NCBI GenBank assembly: GCA_900466875.1
Contig: UBNQ01000027.1
Span: forward strand, 1-64,000
Reading direction: 5' to 3'
DNA: 64,000 nt
From: Hyphomicrobiales bacterium
GTDB lineage: Bacteria > Pseudomonadota > Alphaproteobacteria > Rhizobiales > Rhizobiaceae
The position numbers were made by a program, and so were the translations under genes. Positions within the stretch are counted from its first letter, which is position 1. Every line of letters starts with the position of its first letter. The notes under the pieces are model-generated. The model had not been told where the DNA came from. It did not search any database and saw nothing but the letters and a program-made list of their open reading frames with translations. Below, piece after piece: positions 25,699 to 35,315 of this stretch.

Positions 25699-26556
25699 AT
25701 GCGCTTCAAGGAACTTTCCTATGCCAATGAGCGGGACCCCAAGCTGAAACGCTGGTTCATCCGTTCGATCGAAGGCCTTTCCGGCCGCAACCGTTATGCC
25801 CGCCTCTACGACATCTGGCGCACCGACATTGTCGGCAAGAGCGATCGCGTGTTCGGCAAGATGCTCGATCTCATCGATGTCGAACTCGACATGCGGGGCG
25901 AATGGCCACCGGTCGTCGAGCCGGAGCGTCCGCTTGTCATCGTCGCCAATCATCCCTTCGGCATCGGCGACGGGATTGCGATCCTCGCCATCGCCGAACA
26001 GCTCGGCCGTCCGTTCCGCGTGCTGATCAACGACGAACTGCTGAAAGTGCCGGAGATCGCACCCTATTCCTTGCCTGTATCTTTCGAGGAAACCAAGGAA
26101 GCGCTGGCGATCAACATGCGGACCCGGCATGAGGCGCTGAAGCTTCTGAAAGAAGGCGTGACGATCATCATCTTTCCCGCCGGCGGAGTTGCTACGGCAA
26201 GGAAAGGTTTTGGCGCGGCCGAAGACCTGCCATGGAAGATTTTTACGGCAAAGCTTGTGCAGGCCGCTAAGGCGGATGTCGTGCCGATCTATTTCGAAGG
26301 GCAGAACGGCGCGCTTTTCCATATTGCCAGCAAGCTTTCGCTGACGCTCAGGCTGTCGCTGCTGATCCGCGAGTTCAAGCGCCTCTCTGGCAGCGCCATC
26401 CGGGCGCGGGTCGGTGGGATGATGACCTGGGAAGAGCTGTCGGCCATTCGGGAACGCAAGGATCTCCTGTCGGTCCTTCATCATGCGGTGTTTTCGATGC
26501 GTCCGGCGAGGCAGTCGCGGCTTGCCAAAGTAAGGGAGAGGCGTCAGGCTGCTTAG
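25699..26556 (+). CDS. Lysophospholipid acyltransferase family protein (PlsC-like)
   Basis: A 285-residue acyltransferase. The catalytic HX4D motif is VIVANHPFGIGDG; the acceptor-site motif appears as IIFPAGGVAT in place of FPEGTRS, and VVPIYFEGQNGALF is the third block. It has no clear membrane span. Proteins of this kind transfer acyl chains to lysolipids; the variant motifs recall the hemolysin-like or ornithine-lipid acyltransferases, but I cannot assign it to OlsA. It follows thrS as an independent gene. Confidence 0.82.
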   Translation: MRFKELSYANERDPKLKRWFIRSIEGLSGRNRYARLYDIWRTDIVGKSDRVFGKMLDLIDVELDMRGEWPPVVEPERPLVIVANHPFGIGDGIAILAIAEQLGRPFRVLINDELLKVPEIAPYSLPVSFEETKEALAINMRTRHEALKLLKEGVTIIIFPAGGVATARKGFGAAEDLPWKIFTAKLVQAAKADVVPIYFEGQNGALFHIASKLSLTLRLSLLIREFKRLSGSAIRARVGGMMTWEELSAIRERKDLLSVLHHAVFSMRPARQSRLAKVRERRQAA

Positions 26557-26602
26557 GTCTGTCTGACGCCGCAATCCGCTGCTTGTTTGCTCTTCAACCC
26601 AA

Positions 26603-26986
26603 TCAGATGTCGTCTTTGAGCTTAACTGCCAAGGAGACCTGAACTCCTACCGTCAGGTTTTGCATTTGCGCGGGACGCTGCATGCTGACGTTGCTGCTCA
26701 ATCCGACAATCGAGCAGCTGGTTGCTATTGTCGAGATGATGATTTCGCACTGCTTGCTGGCTAGTCCGTAGGCACGGCGTTGCGCGGCTTCCACCTGCGA
26801 TTCCAGGTCGGCCTTCTCGTCGAATGGCGTGCTGAGGTTAAGGTTCAAATTTACATTGATGAAGCCCGGTTGCAGCTGTTCGCGACCGGGACGGGTGGGA
26901 GTGCCAGGCGGCATTTGAGAGACGGCAGGTATGCCTAACGCCATAAATGGAACGGCAAGCGCAAGTATTTTCAATAAAGATCGCAT
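26603..26986 (-). CDS. Secreted protein of unknown function
   Basis: A 127-residue protein with a signal peptide (LLKILALAVPFMALGIPAVS, cleavage before QMPP). The mature part has a Pro-rich start, an NVNLNLNL strand, a helix with many charges (KADLESQVEAAQRRAYGLA), two cysteines (KQCEI and TSCSI) and a C-terminal beta strand pair (LTVGVQVSLAVKL). The helix-then-strand order faintly recalls SIMPL-type periplasmic proteins, but this is too weak to assign. The gene is AT-richer at its 5' flank than its neighbours. Confidence 0.6.
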   Translation of the reverse strand: MRSLLKILALAVPFMALGIPAVSQMPPGTPTRPGREQLQPGFINVNLNLNLSTPFDEKADLESQVEAAQRRAYGLASKQCEIIISTIATSCSIVGLSSNVSMQRPAQMQNLTVGVQVSLAVKLKDDI

Positions 26987-27146
26987 ATTCTTCTCCAGGT
27001 TTTGGAGAATAAATCAGATGCCGTTGAATGAAATGTGCAAAATTAAATCGCAAGTTTATTGAAATCACACGTTATACTGAGGATCCGGTAAAATTTCAGT
27101 CAAGCCCGACGTGATCGAACGTATGGACCTGAAATTGAGGTCACGC

Positions 27147-28139
27147 TCAGTCCTGCGGATCGACCGCCGCCGTCTCGCCGCTGTTGCGCGGGTTGCGCAT
27201 CAGGACTTCGACATCGCTGTTGCGGCCGGCCTTGACGCTGAATTCGCGCTGATAGGTCTTGTCCTTGTTACGGGCGACGGCGAGATATTCGCCCTCCGAC
27301 AGGACCATGGTCGAAAAGGCGCTGACGCTTTCGTTGACGACGTCGCCCGCCGCCGTCAGCACCGACCATGCGGTATCGGCAATCGCTTCGCCGCCGGGCT
27401 GAGAGACCAGTTTCAGGGTAATCTGGGCCGCCTTGTGCTGCAGCACCGCCTGGGTCAGCTTGCCGGCTTCGACCTGGATATCGGCGCGGACAACGGCGTT
27501 GATGTCGCCATATTCGGAGACGATATGATAGGTCCCCGCATTCAGTCGCACGACCGTGTTTGGTTTGACGTCGGACATGACCAGCGCGCGGTCGCCATTG
27601 TCGCGAACTTCCGAGGAATAAACCGAAAAGCTGAGCTGATTTACAGGAATGCGCTGGTCGGTTCCGGCAACTGCATTCAGCACGAAGCCGCCGGCATCGA
27701 GCACGAGCGTCTGTTCGGAGACATTGCCTTCCGCAGGCACAGTCAATTTCTTGGTGACGCCGGCACGGCCGAAAGCAACGTTGACGAAATAGTCGCCGGG
27801 TGCCAGCTGGAAATCGGCCGAGCCGCCGTCCGAGCTTGCCACAAGCGGCAGCTTGCCGTCTTCGCCGGCAATCGGGCTGAACACCCGCCAGGCGAGGCCG
27901 TCCTGCATCACATCGCCGTTACCTGTCAGCTTGGCACTGAAGCGCACGTCCTTGGCGACGGCGCTCTGGGGCAGGATCGACGATGGCGAAAAGGCATTCA
28001 GCTTCGGCATCTTGGCGGAACTGTCGAGCTGTTTGAAAGTCTTGAATGCGTCCGCTTCCTGCGCTTGAACGCCTGTCGCAACGAGAAGCAGCAAAGCTTC
28101 TGCAAGGAGGATACGGCGAACAATGGAGATGCCTGACAT
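27147..28139 (-). CDS. Conserved secreted beta-sandwich protein
   Basis: A 330-residue protein with signal peptide (IVRRILLAEALLLLVATGVQAQ). The rest has repeated beta-rich units with similar phrases: APGDYFVNVAFGRAGVTKKL, NAGTYHIVSEYGDINAVV and SEGEYLAVARNKDKTYQREF, suggesting three or more carboxypeptidase-regulatory-like or Ig-like domains. No enzyme motif is visible. It probably sits in the periplasm or on the envelope. The ATG at 28139 is chosen for the signal peptide; the ribosome-binding site is weak. I recall homologues in other rhizobia but no function. Confidence 0.7.
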   Translation of the reverse strand: MSGISIVRRILLAEALLLLVATGVQAQEADAFKTFKQLDSSAKMPKLNAFSPSSILPQSAVAKDVRFSAKLTGNGDVMQDGLAWRVFSPIAGEDGKLPLVASSDGGSADFQLAPGDYFVNVAFGRAGVTKKLTVPAEGNVSEQTLVLDAGGFVLNAVAGTDQRIPVNQLSFSVYSSEVRDNGDRALVMSDVKPNTVVRLNAGTYHIVSEYGDINAVVRADIQVEAGKLTQAVLQHKAAQITLKLVSQPGGEAIADTAWSVLTAAGDVVNESVSAFSTMVLSEGEYLAVARNKDKTYQREFSVKAGRNSDVEVLMRNPRNSGETAAVDPQD

Positions 28140-28264
28140 TCGATGACCGGTTGACTCTTGTTTTATGACTGGCCACTTGAAGACCATGGGAAAGGCAAAT
28201 TCAAGGCCTCATTCTACCACATCCCATCGATTGGACTATCACACCGCTTAGACACCCCATCCAA

Positions 28265-28852
28265 ATGGACGTTTCCGACATGACACACGACGTAAAGCTG
28301 ATCGATTATCTGCGCGAACGCCACTCGACACCCGTCGCGCAAATCAAGGGGCCGGCTCCGGATGCGGCGGAACTCGAAGACATTCTCACGTCAGCCGTGC
28401 GTGTGCCTGACCATGGAAAGATCGCGCCCTGGCGGCTTGTCGTCTACCGCGGCGATGCCTGCACCGCGCTCGGCGAGACTTTTTTGGAAATCGCTTCGCA
28501 GAAGAACGGGGAGATGACCGATGCGGCGAAAGAGGCCGAATGCGTGCGCTTCACCCGCGCGCCGCTGGTCGTCGGTGTCATCAGCACGGCGGCGCCGCAT
28601 GCCAAAATTCCGGAATGGGAACAGGTTCTGTCGTCGGGCGCCGTGTGCCTCAACATGCTGATGGCCTGCGAGGCGCGCGGTTATGTCGCCAACTGGCGCA
28701 CGGAGTGGATCGCTTATGACGAAAAGGCGCTCGAGGCGCTCGGTGTCAGGGAAGGCGAAAAGGTTGCCGGTTTCATCCATATCGGTTCCAGCGATTTTCC
28801 GACGCCTGACCGGCCGCGCCCGCAGCTTTCCGACATCGTCACCTATGCCTGA
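28265..28852 (+). CDS. Nitroreductase family protein (YdjA-like)
   Basis: A 195-residue flavoprotein. FMN-binding features: YLRERHSTPVAQIKGP at the start, SAVRVPDHGKIAPWRLVVY, SGAVCLNMLMACEARGY and the C-terminal GFIHIGSS. It fits the small YdjA-like nitroreductases, which use NAD(P)H to reduce nitro or quinone compounds. The start could be 28265 or the ATG at 28280; neither has a good ribosome-binding site. A flavin-reductase-like gene follows 12 bases downstream, so they form an operon of two flavin proteins. Confidence 0.88.
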   Translation: MDVSDMTHDVKLIDYLRERHSTPVAQIKGPAPDAAELEDILTSAVRVPDHGKIAPWRLVVYRGDACTALGETFLEIASQKNGEMTDAAKEAECVRFTRAPLVVGVISTAAPHAKIPEWEQVLSSGAVCLNMLMACEARGYVANWRTEWIAYDEKALEALGVREGEKVAGFIHIGSSDFPTPDRPRPQLSDIVTYA

Positions 28853-28864
28853 GGCGGTGCGCTG

Positions 28865-29470
28865 ATGTTCTACCGTACGGACACGAATGATCACGGCATG
28901 GCGCATGATCCCTTCAAGGCGATCGTTGCGCCGCGGCCGATCGGCTGGATCGGCACGAAGGGGAGGGACGGTTCGTTCAATCTCTCTCCCTACTCCTTCT
29001 TCAACATCGTGTCCGACAGCCCGAAACTGGTGATGTTTTCGTCTTCCGGGCGAAAACACAGTTTGAGGAATGCCGAGGAGACGGGCGTCTTTACCGCGAG
29101 CCTGGCGAGCCGGCATCTCGCCGATCACGTCAATGCGTCCTCGGCGCCGGTCGATTACGGCGTGAACGAGTTCGAGCTTGCCGGGCTGACCGCGACCATG
29201 GGACAAATGGTCGACGCGCCTTACGTGGCCGAGGCCTACACCGCGCTGGAATGCCGCCTGACCGAGATCATCCAGCCGAAGGGGCTCGATGGCGGGAAGG
29301 CTCAATCCTTCATGGTTTTCGGCGAGGTCGTCGGCATCCATATCAGCCAAGAGATCATTCGCGACGGGCGAATCGCCATGGATCTCGCCAGACCGATCGG
29401 CCGCATGGGATACATGGATTATGCCGATGGCGGCACGGATGTGTTCCAGATCCAGCGTCCGACCCGATAA
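28865..29470 (+). CDS. Flavin reductase family (FMN-binding split-barrel) protein
   Basis: A 201-residue protein with the flavin reductase-like split-barrel. Visible blocks: KAIVAPRPIGWIGTKGRDG, NLSPYSFFNIVSDSPKLVMF, DHVNASSAPVDYGVNEFELA and the end GRMGYMDYADGG. These proteins bind FMN and reduce it or use it with NAD(P)H; the physiological partner is unknown. Twelve bases separate it from the nitroreductase gene upstream. Confidence 0.88.
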   Translation: MFYRTDTNDHGMAHDPFKAIVAPRPIGWIGTKGRDGSFNLSPYSFFNIVSDSPKLVMFSSSGRKHSLRNAEETGVFTASLASRHLADHVNASSAPVDYGVNEFELAGLTATMGQMVDAPYVAEAYTALECRLTEIIQPKGLDGGKAQSFMVFGEVVGIHISQEIIRDGRIAMDLARPIGRMGYMDYADGGTDVFQIQRPTR

Positions 29471-29487
29471 GGTCGCGCAGATATTGC

Positions 29488-29518
29488 GGTTAATAAACGT
29501 GGTGAACCAATATTAACC
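29488..29518. promoter_or_regulatory. Nested inverted repeat between the flavin-reductase and DUF2336 genes
   Basis: Outer arms GGTTAATA (29488-29495) and TATTAACC (29511-29518) surround an inner TGGT/ACCA dyad (29500-29503 and 29506-29509). The TTAACC halves resemble CtrA half-sites, but the spacing is not the classical TTAA-N7-TTAA, so this is an operator candidate only. It could also be a terminator hairpin of the upstream gene. Confidence 0.4.
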
Positions 29519-29581
29519 TTTTCAAACTAGCGTTCGGCAAGTCGGATCGTTGATGAACCGGCCAGATTTCCGGGGCGCATT

Positions 29582-30709
29582 GTGATCGTACAGGCATTTC
29601 TACGTTGGGCTGAAACGGCAAGGACAGGCGAGCGGGCAAGAGCCGCGAGTGCGCTGGCCAAGGCGTTCGTCCAGTCGGCGCTTGGCGCGGAAGAACATCG
29701 CGCCGCGATGATGGCGATGACCTATCTGCTCGACGATCCGTCACCGAAAGTCAGGCTGTCGCTTGCACAGGCGCTTGCATCGTCCGACGCTGCTCCGCGC
29801 GCCATCATCATGTCGCTCGCCGAAGACCAGCCGGAAATCGCCTGCACGGTGATCGCCTGTTCTCCCGTCCTGCGCGATGCCGATCTTGTCGAGCTTGCGG
29901 GCAGAGGCGATTCGTTGACGCGGTCTCTGGTGGCGGCGCGCCCTGCGCTCGGTTACAGCGCCGCAGCCGCCGTTGCCGAGGTGGGCGACGGGCCCGAAAT
30001 CATCCTTCTTCTCGAAAACGAAACGGCCTCGGTCAGCCGTATTTCGCTGCGCCGCATGGCGGAGCGCTTCGGTCATCTGGCGGATGTGCGCCACCTGCTG
30101 CTCGACCGCGGCAATCTTCCAGCCGACGCGCGGCATATGCTGGTCGCGCATGTGGCGACGGCACTTGCCGGATCGGATCTCGTTACCCGCACGATCGGTG
30201 CCAAGCGGATCGACATCGTGACGCGGGAAGCCGGCGACGAGGCGGTCGTTGCGATCGCCGGATCGATCTCCCAGGATGAAATTCCGGTGCTGGTCGAACA
30301 TTTGAAGGCCAGCGGCCGGCTGACGCCGGCGCTTCTCATTCATGCCCTCTGCAGCGGAAAAGTCGATTTCTTCGCATCCGCGATCGTATCGCTGGTTTCA
30401 CTCGAAGAGCGCCGTGTACGTGCCATTCTGGCAACCGGCAGGGTTCATGCGGTCCGGGCGCTGTTCGAAGCGGCAGGGATAAGGCGGGACATCGTTGCCG
30501 TCTTCGTCGAAGCGGTGTTTCTCTGGCGTCGCGCTGCTGCAGGCGGCGGGCTTGATACCTGCTATTTCGCGCTTCTCGAACATTTTGAAACGTCGCGCGA
30601 AGACGGCGGCGCCATCGGGCAATTGCTGGATATGGTCGATCTGCTTCATCGCGGCGAGATGCGCCGCAGTGCCCGGTCCTACGCTGCTGACGTTTCGCTG
30701 GTCGCCTGA
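29582..30709 (+). CDS. DUF2336 family protein
   Basis: A 375-residue all-helical protein starting at GTG. HEAT-like repeats are visible from the start (ERARAASALAKAFVQSAL, LLDDPSPKVRLSLAQALA, PRAIIMSLAEDQPEIACTVI, DLVELAGRGDSLTRSLVAAR). This fits the alphaproteobacterial DUF2336 family, of unknown function; some members are linked to signalling. No catalytic motif is seen. It follows the nested dyad and the flavin-reductase gene after 111 bp. Confidence 0.85.
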   Translation: MIVQAFLRWAETARTGERARAASALAKAFVQSALGAEEHRAAMMAMTYLLDDPSPKVRLSLAQALASSDAAPRAIIMSLAEDQPEIACTVIACSPVLRDADLVELAGRGDSLTRSLVAARPALGYSAAAAVAEVGDGPEIILLLENETASVSRISLRRMAERFGHLADVRHLLLDRGNLPADARHMLVAHVATALAGSDLVTRTIGAKRIDIVTREAGDEAVVAIAGSISQDEIPVLVEHLKASGRLTPALLIHALCSGKVDFFASAIVSLVSLEERRVRAILATGRVHAVRALFEAAGIRRDIVAVFVEAVFLWRRAAAGGGLDTCYFALLEHFETSREDGGAIGQLLDMVDLLHRGEMRRSARSYAADVSLVA

Positions 30710-30753
30710 GCGCTGCATGTCGTTGCCGGATCACGGGTATCCGTGGCGAACTC

Positions 30754-31230
30754 TCAGCGATCGAATTTTCGGGCGACCCAGGAATAACCGCCTTCCACGA
30801 GACGCACCGGTTTCGTCATCAGCGTTTTGACGCCTTCGGTCGTCGGCAATACGTTTCGCACGCGCTGGATGGCGCGTCCTGCCAGCGTCTCGGCCTCTTC
30901 CGGGGTGACTTCCGCTGCCTGAGCCGTTTCCGCATTCCCGCCTGCCGGTGCAATGCCAGGGGCGACATCGGCTGTCTGCTGCGCCGGAGCGGAGGAAGGG
31001 CGTGTCGCGGGGACCGGTGCGATATCCGGTATGCCGGCAACTTCCGGATCCTGACAGACGGAGATCAGGACCGGATAGGGCTGGTTCGCATAGGTCGGCA
31101 GATAATCTTCCGAAACGGAATCGCACATGGCAACCGTCGGCCAGCGCTCCTGCGCGGTTGCGATATAATGGCAGTCGGTCCCGCTGTCGTTACAGCCGAG
31201 AATGGTCATGACAACAAGGGCGGCGTTCAT
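30754..31230 (-). CDS. Conserved hypothetical protein, Cys-rich N-terminus
   Basis: A 158-residue protein beginning MNAALVVMTILGCNDSG; TTGGAG lies six bases upstream of ATG 31230. The first 60 residues have four cysteines (LGC, DCHY, AMCDS, SVCQDP), the middle is a Pro/Ala-rich linker (PVPATRPSSAPAQQTADVAP), and the C-terminal 50 residues are basic and helical, ending GGYSWVARKFDR. No known domain is recognised. Such an architecture suits a folded disulphide or metal knot tethered by a flexible arm. Confidence 0.65.
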   Translation of the reverse strand: MNAALVVMTILGCNDSGTDCHYIATAQERWPTVAMCDSVSEDYLPTYANQPYPVLISVCQDPEVAGIPDIAPVPATRPSSAPAQQTADVAPGIAPAGGNAETAQAAEVTPEEAETLAGRAIQRVRNVLPTTEGVKTLMTKPVRLVEGGYSWVARKFDR

Positions 31231-31306
31231 TGCGATCTCCAAAAGGTTCCAGCGACCTTATGGTGACGATCATGGCTCGATGAAGGCTAAAAGCGTTGAT
31301 CTGGCC

Positions 31307-32515
31307 TCAGGGGCCGGAAGCCTTTCGCACGGGCGGAAGATCTTCCTTGGCCAGCGCCGTTTCAGGATCGGACGGCTGTTCGGGTTCCGTAATATCCGCG
31401 ATCTTTACTTCGCGAATCCATTCGCGCCATATCGATACGACGAGAGCCATGAGCACCGGTCCGATGAAGAGGCCGAGGAAGCCCATCGTCTTGACGCCGC
31501 CGACAAGGCCGAAAAAGGTCGGCAGGAAAGGCAGCTTGATCGGTCCGCCGACGAGGCGGGGCCGCAGTGTCTTGTCGACGATGAAAAGCTCGACGCTGCC
31601 CCAGACGAACAGACCGGCACCGGCCACGAAGGAACCGTTGGCGACGAGATAGGCCGAGACCAGGGTGAAGGAGAGCGGCGCGCCGCCGGGAATGAGGGCC
31701 ATGATGCCGGTCAGCACGCCGAAGGTGACCGGCGATGGCACGCCGGCTATCCAGTAAGCGACGCCGAGAACGATGCCTTCGCCGATGGCGATCAGCGTCA
31801 TGCCGGTGACGGTGGAACTGATCGTCGCCGGAACGACGCGGGAGATGCGTTCCCAGCGTGTCGGAAAGATTCGCTCGCCCAGAAGGTCGATCTGGCCGCT
31901 GAAGGATGCGCCGTCGCGATAGACGAAAAACAGCGCGATCAGCATGAACAGCAGCGTCAGCATGATGTGGAAGGCACTGTTGCCGGCCACGAGAACGCCA
32001 TGATAGATCGCGCCGATATTGGCACCGCTGACCAGTTGCGCCAGTTCTCCGACGGCACCCGGTGCACCGATGTGGCGGGTCCACTGGGTTCCGAGCCATT
32101 CACCCGCGAAAGGCAGGCCGGTGATCCAGACCGGTGGCGGGGCACCGTTGCGGTTGACTTCCACGGCCCAGCGAAACCACTCGGCGATTTCGCGCGCCGC
32201 GTAGGAGGCGCCGATGCCGACCGGGATGACGATGAACAGGACGATGAAGATGATCGCCAGTGTCGCGCCGATCGTGGTGTTGCCGCCGACATGGGCGAGC
32301 AGGCGGCGATACAGCGGCCAGCTGGCAAAACCGATCACCAGCGCCGCAAGCACGGGCACGAGAAAACCGTGAAAGAAATAGATGGCAGCGGCTGCGACGA
32401 CGATCAGCATCCAGCGCGCGGCCGAAATCGGTGAGATCAGGGCAATCCTGTTCGGGCTGACGGGGCCAAGCCAACGCGGCTCGCTGCCTTTTCGATTGCT
32501 GCTGCGGTTCACCAT
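31307..32515 (-). CDS. AI-2E family transporter (PerM/TqsA-like)
   Basis: A 402-residue membrane protein with about eight helices. The paired N-terminal helices (MLIVVAAAAIYFFHGFLVPV), the large extracytoplasmic loop, and the C-terminal LSFTLVSAYLVANGSFVAGA, VDKTLRPRLVGGPIKLP and KTMGFLGLFIGPVLMALV blocks match the AI-2 exporter superfamily. Members export quorum molecules, ions or lipids; the substrate here is unknown. CAGGAA stands before the ATG at 32515. Confidence 0.9.
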   Translation of the reverse strand: MVNRSSNRKGSEPRWLGPVSPNRIALISPISAARWMLIVVAAAAIYFFHGFLVPVLAALVIGFASWPLYRRLLAHVGGNTTIGATLAIIFIVLFIVIPVGIGASYAAREIAEWFRWAVEVNRNGAPPPVWITGLPFAGEWLGTQWTRHIGAPGAVGELAQLVSGANIGAIYHGVLVAGNSAFHIMLTLLFMLIALFFVYRDGASFSGQIDLLGERIFPTRWERISRVVPATISSTVTGMTLIAIGEGIVLGVAYWIAGVPSPVTFGVLTGIMALIPGGAPLSFTLVSAYLVANGSFVAGAGLFVWGSVELFIVDKTLRPRLVGGPIKLPFLPTFFGLVGGVKTMGFLGLFIGPVLMALVVSIWREWIREVKIADITEPEQPSDPETALAKEDLPPVRKASGP

Positions 32516-32768
32516 AAATTCCTGTCTAAAGCTGGGCCTTATATGGCCAGCGATGATCGTGAAAACAAGCTTCGCACCGATTCATTAAAACGCTACTTCA
32601 TTACTTGCGGTAACGTGCAGATGCGATAGAAATATGAAATTGCCAATTGGCGAAGCCGCTCCATTTAACACAGGCATGTTTTAAACAGCTTGCGGGTCCT
32701 TGATAGGCGCGCCGGATAACAGAAGCCATGTGTGCCATTGGCAGGGCGGGAGCTTCAAGGGAAAATTG

Positions 32769-35315
32769 ATGCGTCAGACTGAAGCGGTCAACCTTACTAA
32801 TTGCGACCGTGAACCTATTCATATCCCGGGTTCCATTCAGCCGCATGGTTGCCTGATGGTCTGCGACGGCGTCGGTTCCGTCATCCTGCAGCATTCCGCC
32901 AATTTGAACGAGATGCTGGGGCTCACATCGTCCGTCATCGGCGAAAGGCTGGAGGCGGTATTGGGTGGCGATGTTGCCCATACGCTCAGAAATGCGCTTG
33001 CGACATCCGACGATCCTGCCCGTCCGGCGCTGCGCCACGCGCTGCGCCTGTCTTCCGGCCGGGTCATGGATATCGCGCTTCATCGCAACGGCGAGAAGGT
33101 TATTCTCGAATTCGAACCTGCATCGGCGGAAACGGACCAGCCGCTCGAAGTCGCCCGCATGCTGATCAGCCGCATCCGCAACGTGTCCAGCCTCGACCGG
33201 CTGGTGCAGAGCGCAACGCGGCTGATGTATGCGATGCTGGGTTACGATCGCGTCATGGTCTACCGTTTCGAGCAGGACGGCTCCGGCAAGGTCATCAGCG
33301 AATACAAGAGGCGCGATCTGGAAAGTTTTCGCGGACAGTATTTCCCCGCGGGCGATATCCCGGTCCAGGCGCGGGCGCTTTACATCAAGAACACGATCCG
33401 GGTGATCGGCGACGCCGATTACCAGCGCGTCCCGATCGTGCCGGAACTTGATGGAGACGATCAGCCGCTCGATCTGTCGTTCGCCCATTTGCGCAGCGTT
33501 TCTCCGATCCATTGCGAGTATCTGCGCAATATGGGGGTCGGTGCCTCCATGTCCGTCTCGATCGTGCTCGATGGGGAACTCTGGGGCCTGATTTCCTGCC
33601 ATCACTATTCGCCCAAGATACTATCCATGCCCCAGCGCGTCGCCGCGGAAACGTTCGGCGAGTTCTTCTCGCTGCATCTGTCGGCATTGCGGCAGAAGGA
33701 ACTGCATGAAGCCGCGAGCCTTGCCCGGCGTTCGCTGGACAGGTTCCTCCAAGAAGCCTCTCACCACCGCGAGATCAGCGTGCTGTTGCGCAGTTCGCTG
33801 GAGGTTTTCCTGGGCATGATGCCCTGTGACGGGGTTGGCCTGTGGCTCGACGGTGTGTGGAGCAGTCATGGAAACGCGCCGCCGCTGGAGATGATTGCGG
33901 AACTTGCCGATGAAGTCGGCGGGGTCGCTGGCGGAAAGGTCTGGTCGACATTCCAGTTGTCGCAGGCCATTCCCCGGTCGGGCATCTCACCGGACGATGC
34001 CTGCGGCGTGCTCGCCATTCCGCTGTCGCAGCGACCGCGGGATTATCTGTTCTTCTTCCGCAAGGAAGTGGTGCAGACGCTGGACTGGGCCGGAAATCCC
34101 GACAAGTCCTATACGACCGGGCCAATGGGCGACCGGCTGACGCCGCGCAAGAGCTTCGCGATCTGGAAGGAAACCGTCCGGCTTCAGGCCCAGCCCTGGA
34201 CCGACAGCGACCGGGAAATCGGCGAAGCCATTCGTGCCGTTCTCGTCGAGATCGTGCTGCACCACAATGAAATGCTGGCCGACGAGCGCGGCAAGGCGGA
34301 TGTGCGCCAGCGCATGCTCAACGAAGAACTCAACCACCGGGTCAAGAACATCCTGTCGATCATCAAGGCGCTGGTCGGCCATCCGGTCGAAAGCGGACGC
34401 AGTCTCGGCGATTATGTCGGATCGCTCAAGGGACGCATCCAGGCGCTGGCCTTTGCCCATGACCAGGTGGTGCGCGGTGGGGATGGAGGGGCGCTTCTCG
34501 ATCTGCTGGAGGCGGAACTTCGACCCTATATGGAGGGCACCCGTTCCGTGGCGCTTGAAGGCCCGCGCATCTGGCTCGACAGCCGGGCTTTTTCTGTCAT
34601 GGCTCTGGTTCTGCACGAAATGTCGACCAATGCCGCCAAATACGGATCGCTTTCGGTGCCGGGCGGCAGGCTGGATGTTCGATGGACACGGCACGAATCG
34701 GGTGCCTGCGAGCTGAGCTGGATCGAGAGCGGTGGACCGGCGGTGAAGCCGCCGAGCCGAAGCGGGTTCGGCAGCGTGCTGATCGGACGCAGCATTCCTT
34801 ACGAACTCGATGGCGAGGCGGAGGTGAATTATCCCGAAACCGGCATCGAGGCGCGCTTCCTCGTGCCGTCCAAACATCTACATGGTGATGACGACATCAC
34901 GACCGTTCGAATCGGTGATGTCGAAGGGGCCGTAAACGAAAGGCTTGCGACGCCGCAACTGGCCGAGATGGAGTTTTTGCTGGTCGAGGACCAGATGCTG
35001 ATTGCAGCAGATGTTGAAACCATGCTGGCCGAGCACGGGATCAACAAGGTGACGATGGCGCCTTCGGTTTCCGAAGCGATGCGCAGGTTGAAAGCCTTCA
35101 CCCCCGATGTCGCGATCCTCGATGTCAATCTCGGGTCCGGCACATCGCTTCCTGTCGCCGAGGAACTGGTGCGACGCGGGGTGCCTTTCGTGTTCGCCAC
35201 CGGTTACAGCGACCGTTCGATCATCCCGGCCAACCTGACCGCGCCGATCATCCGCAAGCCCTATGAGGCGGAGGCACTGATCTCCGCAATCACCGGGCTT
35301 CTGGAGAAACGCTAA
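32769..35315 (+). CDS. bphP: Bacteriophytochrome with HWE histidine kinase and fused receiver domain (Agp2-like)
   Basis: An 848-residue red/far-red photoreceptor. Order: PAS with the biliverdin-binding Cys12 (NLTNCDREPIHIPGSIQPHG), GAF (YRFEQDGSGKVISEYK, FPAGDIPVQARALY, SPIHCEYLRNMG), PHY with its tongue (LTPRKSFAIWKE), an HWE/HisKA_2 kinase whose phospho-His is H523 (EELNHRVKNILSI) and whose WxE is in LSWIESGGP, then a receiver domain with phospho-Asp about D785 (VAILDVNLGSG) and RKPYEAEAL. Domain order and length match Agrobacterium Agp2 (AtBphP2), a bathy-phytochrome. No heme oxygenase (bphO) gene is in the window. ATG 32769 has AAGGGA six bases before it. Confidence 0.95.
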   Translation: MRQTEAVNLTNCDREPIHIPGSIQPHGCLMVCDGVGSVILQHSANLNEMLGLTSSVIGERLEAVLGGDVAHTLRNALATSDDPARPALRHALRLSSGRVMDIALHRNGEKVILEFEPASAETDQPLEVARMLISRIRNVSSLDRLVQSATRLMYAMLGYDRVMVYRFEQDGSGKVISEYKRRDLESFRGQYFPAGDIPVQARALYIKNTIRVIGDADYQRVPIVPELDGDDQPLDLSFAHLRSVSPIHCEYLRNMGVGASMSVSIVLDGELWGLISCHHYSPKILSMPQRVAAETFGEFFSLHLSALRQKELHEAASLARRSLDRFLQEASHHREISVLLRSSLEVFLGMMPCDGVGLWLDGVWSSHGNAPPLEMIAELADEVGGVAGGKVWSTFQLSQAIPRSGISPDDACGVLAIPLSQRPRDYLFFFRKEVVQTLDWAGNPDKSYTTGPMGDRLTPRKSFAIWKETVRLQAQPWTDSDREIGEAIRAVLVEIVLHHNEMLADERGKADVRQRMLNEELNHRVKNILSIIKALVGHPVESGRSLGDYVGSLKGRIQALAFAHDQVVRGGDGGALLDLLEAELRPYMEGTRSVALEGPRIWLDSRAFSVMALVLHEMSTNAAKYGSLSVPGGRLDVRWTRHESGACELSWIESGGPAVKPPSRSGFGSVLIGRSIPYELDGEAEVNYPETGIEARFLVPSKHLHGDDDITTVRIGDVEGAVNERLATPQLAEMEFLLVEDQMLIAADVETMLAEHGINKVTMAPSVSEAMRRLKAFTPDVAILDVNLGSGTSLPVAEELVRRGVPFVFATGYSDRSIIPANLTAPIIRKPYEAEALISAITGLLEKR

